A program made the translations under genes and the position numbers. Below the pieces are notes generated by a model that saw only the letters and a list, made by a program, of their open reading frames with translations, searched no databases and was not told the DNA's origin. From Rhipicephalus microplus (Eukaryota; Arthropoda; Arachnida; Ixodida; Ixodidae), in the NCBI RefSeq assembly GCF_043290135.1, contig NC_134710.1, positions 285,265,276-285,329,275 of the forward strand: a stretch of DNA of 64,000 nucleotides. Reading direction: 5' to 3'. Below, piece after piece: positions 25,877-37,712 of this stretch (position 1 is its first letter; each line of letters starts with the position of its first letter).

Positions 25877-26544
25877 CTGTGGTGGAAAATATCCCGGAAG
25901 AAAGACTCACATACGGTGAAGTTTTGGAGCCCAGGGAGCAAATCAATTGTAATTAACTAGGTATACACGATAGAAAGCAAACATCACTTGAAGGCCCCAA
26001 ACTGCTAGAGAAAAACATTCCATCTACAGTACCCAAACAGCAACGGAAGAAAACAGAGAAATGATTATCATGCCGAGATTCATCTGTCACAAAGAAAAAA
26101 AACAAGCTTTTATATGAAATATATTCAAGAAAGCACCACAGAAAAGTGAGATTTCTGCTTTTGAAGGGGGCTGAACTGACCAGAAAAGTGAATCCACGGA
26201 TCAGCGGTTGCGTATGGCCGGGGTAAATTGGACAGACTCATATGTCTTGAATAACATGCAAGATGCAGCAAAGAGGAAGAGTAAAGAAATAATAAATGGA
26301 GACTCCGACACTGAAATTCGTTTTGCAGTTTTTCTCTGGTTCCTGCGATTCCTTCGTTTTTCTCTTTGCTTGCGGTTGCTTGGCAGCAATGACAGAAAGA
26401 AGCAAAAACCTTGCCTGTGCTCAGCAGTATGGCACGCGTAAACAGCGCCAATCACAAAAGGAGACAGGTGCGAGAAGACAGATTGCCTTTGTCATCTAGG
26501 CAACAAATAAATGGGCGATGCATTGGTAATGAAGGTCTTCTTAC
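25877..26544 (-). other. Intron 4, within the cystine-knot coding region
   Basis: 668 bases between the two knot exons. AT-rich and unassigned. It splits the domain between the second and third cysteines. Confidence 0.7.
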
Positions 26545-26853
26545 AGGCACTTCTCCAGGCGCATGGTCTGGCGGTACTCGCCAATGTTCACGATCACCTT
26601 CCAGACACCCAGGTGGTTGCGGGCTCGGCGCGGCCGCTCGTACAGGATTTCTGACGGACAAAGGAACCCGCCGTCGGGTGCGTAGTCCCGTGGACGGCCA
26701 TCGCGCTCGCTGCCGCCGAAGTAGTGGCGCATTGTGTACCGCTCTTCCTGCTTGCGTGTCACGCCATCCACCTGGGGGCTCCGATCACGGACCTCCGCAT
26801 ACATGGTGTCGAAGCGTGATCGCTGCCGGCTGATCGTGTCCAGAATGGCTGCC
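26545..26853 (-). CDS. Spatzle-like gene, coding exon 4 (first half of the cystine knot)
   Basis: 309 bases, from the acceptor TCTGCGTTTTGCAG (26854-26867) to the donor GTAAGA at 26539-26544, phase 2 on both sides. About 103 residues. It starts with AAILDTISRQRSRFD, continues with a charged stretch and GGSERDGRPRD, then the knot begins: FLCPSEILYERPRRARN, followed by GVWKVIVNIGEYRQTMRLEKC. The CPS start, the A-x-N-x2-G-x-W core, the VN strand and the Q-T-x-R-x-E-x-C end are family hallmarks. Basic steps such as RQRSR and GRPRD upstream could be processing sites, but none is a clean R-x-K/R-R furin motif directly before the knot. Confidence 0.9.
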
Positions 26854-27235
26854 CTGCAAAACGCAGACATTGGTCAGGAAGCCAAAAATTATCCACAAGG
26901 AATAATATCATGCAAATGAGCCCTACGGGGCTAACGAACCATCAAACAATATTGCACCCCCCCCCCCACATCAAGATGGCCTGCGCGTGCAAAGCGTCCC
27001 TTCCCACTCTTGTTCTCGTCTCAATTACAGACCATTTGACCTGATAGTTGTCTTTAGATTGAGGCATGCAATGGGAAAGCCTGAATTGCACCTGATGTCG
27101 CGGAACATTATGTATACATTTGAAAATTATAATTCAGGTTCAGGAATAAGAAAACATGACTGGAATGCACGGTTGCCCGATTTTGTCAATATGGCAAATG
27201 CGTTTGCAGAATCCCGCAATGTGTGGGAAAGGCTT
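26854..27235 (-). other. Intron 3, segment next to exon 4
   Basis: Unassigned; a C run lies at about 26957-26967. Confidence 0.4.
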
Positions 27236-27243
27236 ATGAAAAG

Positions 27244-29870
27244 CAGTATTGGTGGTAACGCGTTACAAGTAATGCCGTTACCGGTAACACCTTGCTTTTT
27301 TCGATAACTTCATAATGTATTCTTTACGATTTCGTAACTGTAACTGGTAACGAATACTTACGTTACAATTTTTCAGCAATGTGAGGTGTCACGTTACTCG
27401 TTACGTTTTCAGTTTGTAGGTGCCATTTTCCCAGAGCTCACTCCGATGAATTGTTTTGTCGCAGCGTCGGATAGCTATCCGCCTGCATGCTTCGACAAAA
27501 AAAGCTGGCGTGGAATAGCTTTCATTTTGTGCAAACTGCGGATATAAATTCCTCAAACGCGCCAACTCTATGTGGAGAGTTTTGGCCCATCGCCACACAA
27601 AGCTTGAAGAAAGCCGCAGAATCTGCCACGACAAACTGTGGAAACACGCTTTTCGTGGAAGTGGATTGTAGGAGGCGTGTTGCTGGCCCCAGCGCCTTTC
27701 CGGGCCCAGAATACAGGCTGCCCGACAGAAAGTGCATAGGCTGGTTTATTCTATACCACGTGGTGATTGTCGCGCTTCGTACGTGGGAGAAGTAAAGAAC
27801 TTTTTCGAGATTCTGCAGCAACGTAAAACCGTTGTCTGCAAGTACGAGTGTCAAAGGAGTGCACTAGTTGAGCACAGCGGGGTGAACAACCACCGCATGA
27901 AATTGGACAAGTTCGGTATCATAGACTTATAGTCCGATTTATAAGCGGATTTTTGTCAAAATCTGGCCCATCAAGGATACATCCGGTAACTTATCCGGCC
28001 TACAAGTGCACTGCCGATGAAGAGCCTGCCTAAACAAAATTCTGCGCATCATGACAGTAAGTTCGACCCCAAGGCAGGAAGAAATCTTTAAAAAGAATTT
28101 GAGGGAGACGCTAAACGTCCAAATTTTCTTGTGAAGAAAAAAAAGGTTTTTATTTTTTTCTCGCTCCCTTGGTTGGCTCAGTTTTCGTTACCCATAATTA
28201 CCGCTGTCACACCAACAGTATGAGTATAACCACAGTTACAGGCAGTTACATGGCAGACATAACCACACTTAATCTCTTAATCGTGATTATCGCAAACTAG
28301 GGACTTCGGCAGAAATTTTTTTGCGGGGGGGGGGAAGAGGGGGCACATTTATAGGCTCAAGAGGGGGAGGGGGAGGCAAATGGCGCGCTATATATGTACG
28401 TCATGACGAAAAACATTTCAAGGGAGGGGGGTACGGGCTCGGTGTGCCCCCGCTCCTGGCCATGCTACTGTCGCAAGCGGGTCATTCCACGAGAGATACA
28501 CATGAATCCACAAAAGAATATTTTAGATTCGATTTCATATTTACGCTATAGAACCCAGTAGCCCGAAAATAGTCTCGGTTTTTTTAACTGCATAATTTAC
28601 GACGCAAAAATTATGGAACATATTTAACACGAAGTAACTAAATTCATGACCTGTAGTTCTCTAAAGTTCATAATCATCCAACAAAGAAATGTTACCGCTA
28701 CAAGGAAGACATCTTGTGTGCGAATGTCATGTCCAACACAGAGTAAAGGAACATTGTTTGAAAGTTTTAGAGCAAAGACAACTATTTTTGAAGAAATGTG
28801 TAAATATGAGACGTTTCATTGTACTTGCAGCAAAATAGTTGCTACAATATTGATAAAAATTATAAACTTTGGTTTAAATCAACCTTTGCTTCTTTTTTTC
28901 TGTTAAGACAGCTGCGTTTTTGGTTACTGATCTCCTGAGCCAGTGAGGCTGATCTTGAACTCGTGCACATAACCGCTCGCAAAGTTTTGCGGTGATTATA
29001 CAAGCGAAAGTGAACGAGCACTTTTTATGCCCAAATATTTTTCGGGTGACTAGGCCAAGAAGCATTTCTTTCGCGAGCTTTCAGAATGGGCCTTTTCTGC
29101 GTAGGTCATTCGCGCATGCGTGTCGGCATCAATGAGGTACACGCCATGAATTTTGGTGGTATACCAACAAGATGAAAGGAGTAAGACAGAAGAGCAGGAG
29201 TGGATCAATGGACGTCTGGTGTCGCAAACGTGCAAATTTAAAAAGAAAAAAGCACCAGTGCAGTCCTACTGGCGTGTGGCGTGAAATTTCAGAGGCCAAA
29301 AACCACCACTTTCGATTTCGACGATCTCAACTTAAGCGGCTGTTCAGACCCGGAAAAAATCCGATTACAACAACTTTCTTGCGAATTTATCGATGCTTTC
29401 TTTGTGGCTAGCATGTATGATTGAATTTGATATTTTGTACAATTTCGCATGTAGAAAAAGGGCTTCACCATGTGCCACTGAGTCACAAGCCATCACATGT
29501 AATCCCACAAGCAACTCTAAGCCACCATAGCGTTGCTAAGGTCTGGTACATTTGTGCAAATAGCACACTGAATATAAATAATATATAATGAGCACATTGA
29601 ATATAATCCTTGTTTTAGGTTAGAAGTTTTACGTGACACATAAGTTAGAGATATCACAAATTCCTATTGTGAATTCCTGTAGCAAAGACACTTTGATTGA
29701 AATTTAAGATTGTGCTGTAAGAGTAGAGGCAACATTTGTTACTTATTTTCGGTAACTCTAAGGCATTACTTTTTGTTATAGGTATAACGCAGGGTGGTAA
29801 CACATTTTTTTTGTCGGACTAACAAGGAACGTATTTAGTAACTTTTTTTTTGGTAACGGATACAACACTG
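27244..29870. mobile_element. hAT-like DNA transposon, decayed
   Basis: The ends read CAGTATTGGTGGTAACGCG on the left and, reverse-complemented, CAGTGTTGTATCCGTTAC on the right. Both run into sub-terminal GTAAC-rich repeats. The flanks ATGAAAAG (27236-27243) and ATGAACAG (29871-29878) match at 7 of 8 positions, as expected for an aged 8-bp hAT target duplication. The length is 2.63 kb. No transposase can be defended. A C-x3-C...H-x5-H stretch near 27837-27898 could be a relic of a zinc finger, but that is speculative. Confidence 0.6.
28321..28450 (+). other. G-rich tract inside the hAT-like element
   Basis: Several runs of four to ten G (28324-28334, 28339, 28365-28376, 28425) lie within 130 bases and could form quadruplexes. 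Confidence 0.5.
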
Positions 29871-30295
29871 ATGAACAGGAAGCTTGTCGTCCACCTCTTT
29901 CGCGGACGACAGATTGCTTCATAAAACACAGGGACTATGTGAGAGAGCACTAAGCGTTAGACCAATCAGAATTTTGCGGTTTTCAGCTACAGCATGTATC
30001 TACGTTTTCCAAGTCGAAAACTCACAAGATAAAGTGAAACCTGTCTTCAAATACAAGTCAATACGAAAGTACGACCGGATGGTAAAGCAGTGTAGAAGGC
30101 CATTCTCGACTAATTTCACTTGCAGACAGATCAATAAAGAGCTCATTTCCTGATGACGTCACATTATTATACTGCTGACGTCGTGAGTTATGCCGGAAAG
30201 ACTGATAACTTCATGCAAGAATATATCGCTCATTTTTGTCCGTTGACGGCGTTTGCGTTGTGCGCTGCAGCTGCCGCAGACGATGATGTTAATTG

Positions 30296-30548
30296 ATTGA
30301 TGATTGATTATTTGTTTGATATGTGGGGTTTAACGTCCCAAAACCACTATATGATTATGAGAGACGCCATAGTGGAGGGCTCCGGAAATTGCGATCACCT
30401 GGGGTTCTTTAACGTGCACCCAAATCGGAGCACACGGGCCTACAACATTTCCGCTTCCATCGGAAAAGCAGCCGCCGCAGCCGAGATTTGAACCCGCGAC
30501 CTGCGGGTCAGCAGCCGAGTACCTTAGCCACAAGACCACCGCGGCGGC
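30296..30548 (-). mobile_element. Ruka-like SINE, full length, minus
   Basis: It runs from 'ttgattga' tail repeats through 'tggggtttaacgtcccaaaa' to the tRNA head at 30480-30545, with reversed B box GGGTTCAAATC-like and A box words intact. Confidence 0.92.
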
Positions 30549-30841
30549 GCGACCATGATGTTAATGACTATGAAGAACAAGCGCGTTCCAGACCACTCAT
30601 ACTCCTTCTGCCATCACGGTACAGCACATTCAAGTACCCACTATACGTCATGACAGTGACGATGACCCTGATAGCGATGATGACATAGGCACTCGTGAGA
30701 TGTTTAGGCACTGGAACCCTGAACAATACTAAGCAAAAACGGCCGCAGTCTGCAATATTGCTATTTTAGGAAAAAAAAACATGATGAAAGGAGCATATTA
30801 AAATGACCAGCCAACACCACCTAGACTTGATAAAAGCATCG

Positions 30842-30998
30842 GAAATGTTGTAAACCCATATGCTCAGATTTCGGTGCACGATAAAAAACCCCAGGTGGTC
30901 GAAATTTGCAGAGCTGCCCACTACGGCGTCTCTCATATTTATATTGTGGTTTTGGGACGTTAAACACCACATATCAATCAACCAATCAATCAATCAAA
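30842..30998 (+). mobile_element. Ruka-like SINE, 5'-truncated, plus
   Basis: Body and tail only: 'tgctcagatttcggtgcacg', 'caggtggtcgaaattt', 'gttttgggacgttaaac', and an (atca)n end. The tRNA head is absent. Confidence 0.88.
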
Positions 30999-31952
30999 GC
31001 TTGCTCGTCGCGTCCAGTGACATCAGGGACAAGTAATGAAAAAAATAACCATGGAATGGCATCACCATTTAAGAATGACGTCACTAATTGCCATTCCAGT
31101 TACGTAATTATTGCGTTACCATGACGTCACGTGAAGTATGACATGATGACATCATCCCATTATATCGTACTTTGTTCAAAAGTCGTTCAATCAGGGAGGC
31201 AATGCAAAACCAGGTGACGTGCACCCGATATCGGAGGCAGTGGAACCACGTTAGATGTAGAAAGCTTTCTAATGGGTGTCAGGGAGAACGAATACATCAA
31301 CTGAGAAGAGAGTGTCATATTAAGTGAATGCTTGACGGAGTTTTTCAATACGGGAGGGTTTCTATGCCGACTCATCTATAAGTGTATAAAAAAATCTCCC
31401 ATCCCTGTGGCACGAAAGACGAATTGCTATTAAACAATAAATGAACAAAAGTTTTTGTGTGTGTGTGATGGATGATTTCGAATCTCCCGGTGGTTCTACA
31501 CCCACTGGTCCAAACAGCCACACTCGCAGAAAGTAAATATATCTGATCCGCATGAAAGCGTTGCAGCGCGGACACAAAAAGTGTAAACGAACACTGCCTT
31601 TATATGAAGGCTGTGGTAAAACATTTAAAGGTAGTAGTACAGGAGCCCTTTCTACGACAGCAAGTAAAGCTGTCTTGAAGCATCGTAAATCTCACGAGAG
31701 TTTCAACTGTCAAAAAAAAAATACAGACCGGTGTTTCTGTACTCGCGGGGCACGTCTTCCATTGGAGTACTGCATAGACTGACGAGCGCTGGAAATGAGT
31801 TGAAAGAATCCCTGCTGCTGATGCCTGACTACAGCGTTCTACGGACGGTGGTATCGTAAGTTAAGCGCAGAAATTTCACTCACGTGGTAGAGGACGTCAT
31901 TGGGAGCTCGCTACCCAACTCAGCTCAGCATAATACCAATAATACGACGAGC
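30999..31952. other. Intron 3 DNA with TGACGTCA words
   Basis: TGACGTCA occurs near 31077 and 31123, with TGACATCA near 31149. A (TG)n tract lies near 31456. The rest is unassigned. Confidence 0.45.
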
Positions 31953-32115
31953 GATTGATTTATATGTAGGGTTTAACGTCCCAAAACCACCATATGATTA
32001 TGAGAGACGCCGTAGTGGAGGGCTCCGGAAATTTAGACCACCTGTGGTTATTTAACGTGCCACAAATCAGAGCACATGGGCCTACAGCATTTTCGCCTCC
32101 ATCGAAACACTGTGA
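31953..32115 (-). mobile_element. Ruka-like SINE, truncated, minus
   Basis: Tail and body reversed ('gtttaacgtcccaaaaccacc', 'gacgccgtagtggagggctc'). It ends before the tRNA head. Confidence 0.85.
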
Positions 32116-32559
32116 GCTTCGGGACCAATTAACAAGTTTTTTACGTGTATCTCCTCTTTACTGTAGGTCTTATGCCGTGTCTAATAGCAGATCCAGCACC
32201 AGGATAGGGTGTCATTTGCTCTAGCAAGCTATTTGAGCGCAATTTCTTCTACGAAATTTTTTCAGTCGTGTGTTCGAGGGTATGCTTGTGTTTGTGCGTG
32301 TGTCTACGTGTCAGAAACAGAGTGGTACAGCCACGGTGTCATCTTGGTACGTAACGTATCACCTTGGCGTTATGACCTCTGTTTTCGGAACTGTATTTTT
32401 ATAATAAATATGTGAACCAATATGCTATGCATCTCGAGTAGTTGTCCTGAACTGATTTTGAAAAGAGTGACAAATGAGCTCCTATAGAGATATCGAAGAG
32501 GTTCGTAAACAGCGTCAGACTGCTAATCGATGTAATGAAATGACCACGACATAAAAAAA

Positions 32560-32803
32560 AGCTATAGCGGTTGTCTAGTAGCTAAGGTACTCGGCTGCTG
32601 ACCAGTAGGTCGCGGGATCGAATCCCGGCTGCGGCAGCTGCATTTCCGATGGAGGCAGAATTGTTGTAGGCCCGTGTGTTCAGATTTGGGTGCACGTTAA
32701 AGAATCCCAGGTGGTCGAAATTTCCGTAGCCCTCCACTACAGCGTCTCTCATATTCATAAGATGGTTTTGGGACGTTAAACCCAACATATCAATCAAATC
32801 AAA
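32560..32803 (+). mobile_element. Ruka-like SINE, full length, plus
   Basis: tRNA head with A box (GGTTGTCTAGTAGCTAAGG) and B box (GGATCGAATCC), then the complete body and tail with 'atcaatcaaatc'. Confidence 0.92.
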
Positions 32804-34900
32804 ATTTTAGCTATATCCTCGGGAACACATATCACGATGACTCTTGGTGGTAACGCGGTTGACAATGAAGCATTGTTGCAACGCAGCAAAAGGCGTCATG
32901 TTTCTTTTGAAAATGCTGTGACCTATTAAAACGCGACCAAAACGTTCACGTGTTATGTCTAAGTTGCACGACCGAGCAATGACAACGCGCACGAACAATG
33001 ACAGTAGCTGCCTCGCTGACCACACACCTGGCATACGGCGATGTAAGCCCAGTGATCCACAGGTGGACGTGAACTTAGGTTCATTGAAGATCAACTACTT
33101 CTTGCGAAATTTTTTTCAGACAACGGATGAAACAGACACAAGAACGCACACCTTAGTAATGTATTGAAGAGTCGCAAATACTATACGCGCGTTCATGCCG
33201 CAGCCCGCTAAAGATGAGGAATACTGTCTTTAAGGAATTCGTCTCAGGAGAGTTCGCTAGCGCACTCCGCGGGAAAATAGTCAGCGATTTATCATTTTTT
33301 TAATGAAATGATTGGGAAAACGTCAGGAACGCAGATGGTGGCTGGAAAAAAAAATTCGTGAAGTAGCATAAGAATGCTGATTGCGTAGAGAACAATAACG
33401 AAGCAATCGAGAAATCTCAATCTGATTTCTCAGCACGCAAAGATATGAAATTCCTGCTCCAGATGGTGCCCACTCGAAATTTTGTAACCGTGCGGATGAT
33501 GTGTTTGCGCTAGTTCCCACCAGGTCGGATCAATCGTTAATTTGCCGGGGGTACTGCCCTCCACCCACCATCTCTACTACACTTTTTGATCGATGAGGTC
33601 TTTTTTATCTCCTCTCTCTTACTTATGGTCTTTTGCCGCGTCCTTGCCGTTTCGACAGCGCCATTTCTCTTTCATGTGTAGCTAGGTCGATGAAATTCGC
33701 GGTCGATTCCATTTGTAGGCCTCTCTTTTTTCTACTTTGCAGAAATGGGTCGTACCTAAGTCTGTCAATTCTACTGTTATCAAGGCTCCTGTCAAAAACA
33801 AACAACACGTTCACTATGCGGGGTTATTTATGTTCTTTGTGGAAGTCTGAGAGGGAAGAAGCACCGCATGCCAGACGGCCGCCGATATATTCACACAAGA
33901 AGGCTGTCTTGCCTCTCTGATTTGCTGAATTGCACGCTTTGTAATATTGGCGTCGGTTGCCAAGGAAGCTCGTGGCGGCGGATGCGCCGCAGACCAGACA
34001 TTCCAGGTTGGCCTTCGCCTCCAACCCTTTGCTGTTCTTCATGTCGCAGGTATACAGTAAAAAGCCTTTATCAACAAAAGACATCGAAAATAGGCATTGA
34101 AAACGTCAGAAGACACAGCGTCCTCGTCATTTGTTATGGTCGGTGATTTTGACGTAGCAAAATATTACATATGACGCTTAGGACACAACAAGCTATGGTG
34201 TTTCTCGTTCCCGCACAAACATGCCAACGACGAGGATTCCGCTTCGTTTCAACAAGTGAAGTTCCTCTTGCAGTGTATTTACTGGTGTTAAAGCAAGACA
34301 ATGAGTTACTGTGTAAGCTGCAGAGCAGTCAACGTGCCTGATGTCACCCCACAGTATGAGCACAATTCAAGTTAAACTGTGACACTGGTCCCCATTGTGG
34401 GATTTGGCTTCAAGAGCGGCCTAGGCAGGCGTTAGCTGACTGCTTCGTATGAAATTGATTCCCACAATACGTGAGAACTGTGGAAATTTTTAGGTGTGAA
34501 GCAGCTCTTTGACAAGTATGTGTAACGCTTCTCCTCTGTGCGCACCACTCCCCTCGCCGCAGGTGTTGGAGCGGTGCCAAGTCGCTCACGCCCTTAAAGC
34601 AGTGCGCAGGAACGTCAGCTGTTTCTCGCTTCTCTCTCTCCACCACTCGCAAAACTCGAGCCCACTCCTCACGTGGGCATCGTCTCACCCGCGCCACTTC
34701 CTTCCATCTGTCAGCGCGAAGAAGCCGCGAGCCAGATCTTGCGGCCCCAGCATTGTGGACAGTGCGCCACTGTTTGCCGCGTGATCGCGCCGACGGGCGG
34801 GATGCCGTCATGGCATGTTTCCCGCGAGTGCGCACGTACCTTTCCTGGCTGTCGCTGGTGTTGCGAGGGTTAGGGAAGCCGATCGGGTACGCGAATGGCG
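32804..34900. other. Intron 3 DNA, unassigned
   Basis: It contains a GC-richer part from about 34500. Open frames there have no recognisable domain. Confidence 0.35.
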
Positions 34901-35075
34901 ACGTCAACACCGAGCAGGTGCAAGCCAGAGAAGCCGAACACAAGCGTCGGCCGTTGAAGACCAGCAACACTAACGAGGTGTGAGTCAAGAAGACCGATCG
35001 CGTTCGAGAATACAGACGACGCCCGGGTAACACCGACGAGACGCGAGCCAAGGAAGCTGAGCGCAAGTGTTTTCA
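34753..35075 (+). pseudogene. Relic of a short-peptide-repeat coding sequence
   Basis: Three units with period 60 and 63 bases, starting about 34906, 34966 and 35029. They read NTEQVQAREAEHKRR, NTNEV-stop-VKKTDRVREYRRR and NTDETRAKEAERK. The period and the R/K/E-rich pattern resemble the STPR-type repeat of about 23 residues found in arthropod DNA-binding proteins, though the units are shorter. A TGA interrupts the second unit. The family assignment is an inference. Confidence 0.35.
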
Positions 35076-36289
35076 ACGCGTCTCGCCTCCCGCGGCTTTC
35101 CGTTTCAAACAAATGTTTACTCGAGTATACGCTACACCGAGTTTCGCTTCAAACCATTCTTCCAGCACCCGCGTCTACGTCCGTTTCAACCGGGTCAACA
35201 CTGTGCGCACCGCTGCTGCTTCGCATCCCAGCAAGGTTCCCGTCAGAAAGATGGTCAAGAGTTTTTTGTTGCATAAATGTGAATCCTTACTGGAAGGATA
35301 TTAGAGGATGGTTCCGATGTATGCCATAAGAATCTGGCCTAGCGATTCCAAAAGGACTGTTGTTTTTTTTCTTCTGCTCCTCCTATTTCCCGAAGTCTTT
35401 TTGCGCCTCAGTCATCCGCACCAAGTTGCTCAGCGAAATACGATTTCCAGTCAACATTACCCGAGTTTTTTTCATGTACACTTTTGAAACGCAAATGTCC
35501 GTGGTGCTTTAGTAGGGCAAGGTCCAAAATAAAAAAAAATATAGAACATAACTGAGCTCCACTTTTGCCTCTAAAGCTTTTGTCTAGCGAAGGCTTCTCC
35601 CTTAGGCATTTTCTTTTTTTTTTTACATTTTGTGAATTCGCATACGTCAAGTATGCTGTCAAGTGTCATCATGTCGTTTTGCGACTTCGTTAGACACATT
35701 GACTACCCGATCGCCAGTCAGATCTATTTCCTACAAGCTCTCTAAGCTCCTTAAACATTTTACAGAGGTCTTGGGAATACCATAGAACCATTTCGTGCTT
35801 CGTGCTTGAAGACTTCGTTTTCTGCCACTTTCTACTTTGGCTGGCATTAATTTTTTGCTTAAAACCAAAAGCAAGACAAAGCGAGAGCATGTGTAGCATG
35901 CCCTAAATAGTAAAGTTCATTTTAGGCACCTTGGCTAGGGGTAACAGGTTATAGTTGAGTATTGTCATACATTCGAGAGGTTTTAGCTTGTGAGGTTTTA
36001 GCTCTAATAAGATTTCATGTTAAGAAGGTTGCTCATGTTCCTCTTTTACAGAAGGCTGCTGTGCAGGAGAGAATAAGTAAGTAAAGAAAGAAAGAAGGAA
36101 GGAAGGAAGGAAGGAAGAAAGGAAGGAAGGTAAGAAAGAAAAAATGAAAGAAAAAGACGCGGAGTGGAGAAGGTTTCTGAGAAATAAATGAAAAGACAGA
36201 AAGAGGAGCCAGTAGTTATGCTACAGATCTCCCACTTTTCAGTCCTACGCTTAGCAGAGTCCATGCTCCAGGACGATATTGATATATAG
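35076..36289. other. Intron 3 DNA
   Basis: A purine-rich (GGAA/GAAA)n tract lies at about 36080-36150. Otherwise unassigned. Confidence 0.5.
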
Positions 36290-36293
36290 CAGT

Positions 36294-36425
36294 TGTGATG
36301 AGCGAGACAGAGAACAAGAGACAACACCCGATCCTGGGCCAGCTGTCTTATTCTGTCCTCATCTTCCTCTACCTTCCCTTAGCTGCCCACGTGCCGAAGC
36401 GCCAGCGTCTTTTTTGGTCATGACA
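36294..36425 (-). repeat. 3' LTR of the gag-only element
   Basis: 132 bases. TG...CA ends on the minus strand. It differs from the 5' LTR by about four substitutions and one single-base gap. Confidence 0.88.
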
Positions 36426-36543
36426 CTCGGCCATGACTGCGCGTGGGCGGAGCTGGCGGCAAAGTTTTTGGTGGATGGCACTGGCTGCCTCGATCTGGTC
36501 ACTCTTTGCACGCCACGATGTATTTCGAAAAAGTGCTGTGGAC

Positions 36544-37712
36544 TCAGGCGGCCGGCACTGGCTGCCCCGTTGTAGTCGACGCTCTCGGCCGCGATTTGGT
36601 CCCGGTATTTGCGAAAGGTATTTTGGTGGTCGAATAGTGGCTGCATCTCGGAGGTCGGCCTTGGCCACGCTGAAACTGGGTGCCAGAGTCTTTTACAAGT
36701 CTATCGGGAGGTCCAGACTGGCTGCTGTCTGCATCTTGAGCGCCAACTTTCTCCTCATGATCTTGGTCAGTGACACCAGCAGTGGTTACCTTGGGCTCTA
36801 CCGGCGCCATCACCGTAGGCGGTTCAAGCATAGGCGATGCTGGTGTCTTCACTTGCCTCAGTAAAGGTGATATTGGGGCTGGCTTCTCGAACTGAGCTGT
36901 ATAAGGACTGGTATCAGCCTCTTCCACTGACATGATGGCATCGAGTACCGGCGCGGGTACTGAGAGCAGCAGTGGCATGTCGCACCTGCGTCTGACATCA
37001 TTCGTAGGACAGGCGGAGAAGGTTTCTGCCGCGCGGCTGGAGGGCTCCCAGGGACCTCCGAGGTGTTGCTCCACTTCAGCTTGGTGTGCGAATGGGGTTG
37101 CGTCGGTGAAGGGCAGTGCAGCACAGTCGAGATGATTCTCTGCGGCTGTTTTGTTGGAGCAACGCCCTTCAAGAGGTCCGACTTCAGTAGCGGCCTCTGG
37201 CCGCAGTGAACTTGCTTCGAGTAGCGGCCTCTGGCCGCAGTGAACTTGCTTCGGGGACTTCTCGAGTGGTAAGCTGCAGCGCACAGCTGCAGCCTTGAGG
37301 TGCAAAGCCTCTGGAGCTTGCTCCTCGATGCCGGCCAGGTTGGACGGGGTGGTGGTGGAGAGGTGGTAAGGATTACGATGGAAAGCAGCTATGAGCTTGC
37401 AGCTCCACTCCGCCCGTGACTGCTGCTTCCAGCCTTCATACCGGTACCACGCCGCTGCACCTTCCTGAAGACGGTCTACAGCCACGGTCCATTTCTGAGA
37501 TTCCGTCCAGGCCTCGCGCATTGCTAGTGCATTGACGGTTACCACCCAGCTGTCGGCGTCGTTACGGACCCCGTCGAATTCCGGCAGTTCGTAGGTAGAC
37601 GGCGATGGTGGGGCGGCACGTGGGAATGCGGATATCACTGAGGCAATGCCGTCGAGCTGGTCTGAGAGCTGCAGGAGGGTGCCCAAAGCTGCCTGCGTTG
37701 CTCCAATGGGCT
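36544..37712 (-). CDS. Gag-like protein of the LTR element, main frame
   Basis: Open for about 380 residues. The N-terminal part has LPEFDGVRNDADSWVVTV, EAWTESQKWTVAVDRLQEGA, AAWYRYEGW and EWSCKLIAAF. Together these give the W-x(n)-RL-x-G-A-x2-WY pattern of retrotransposon gag capsid domains. The rest is low-complexity and Pro/Glu/Ser-rich with no zinc knuckle. A 34-base exact tandem duplication (37186-37219 and 37220-37253) is read in two frames without creating a stop. There is no ATG at the start of the frame, which opens just after a TGA near 37716. It overlaps the upstream frame, so the protein may be made by frameshifting or the copy may be broken. Confidence 0.6.

Noticed and set aside
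31552..31782. C2H2 zinc-finger-like frame
   Set aside because: The Cys and His spacing does not fit and the frame lacks splice or start context.
34410..35066. 218-residue minus open frame as a gene
   Set aside because: GC-driven open frame opposite the plus-strand repeat relic; no domain and no splice context.
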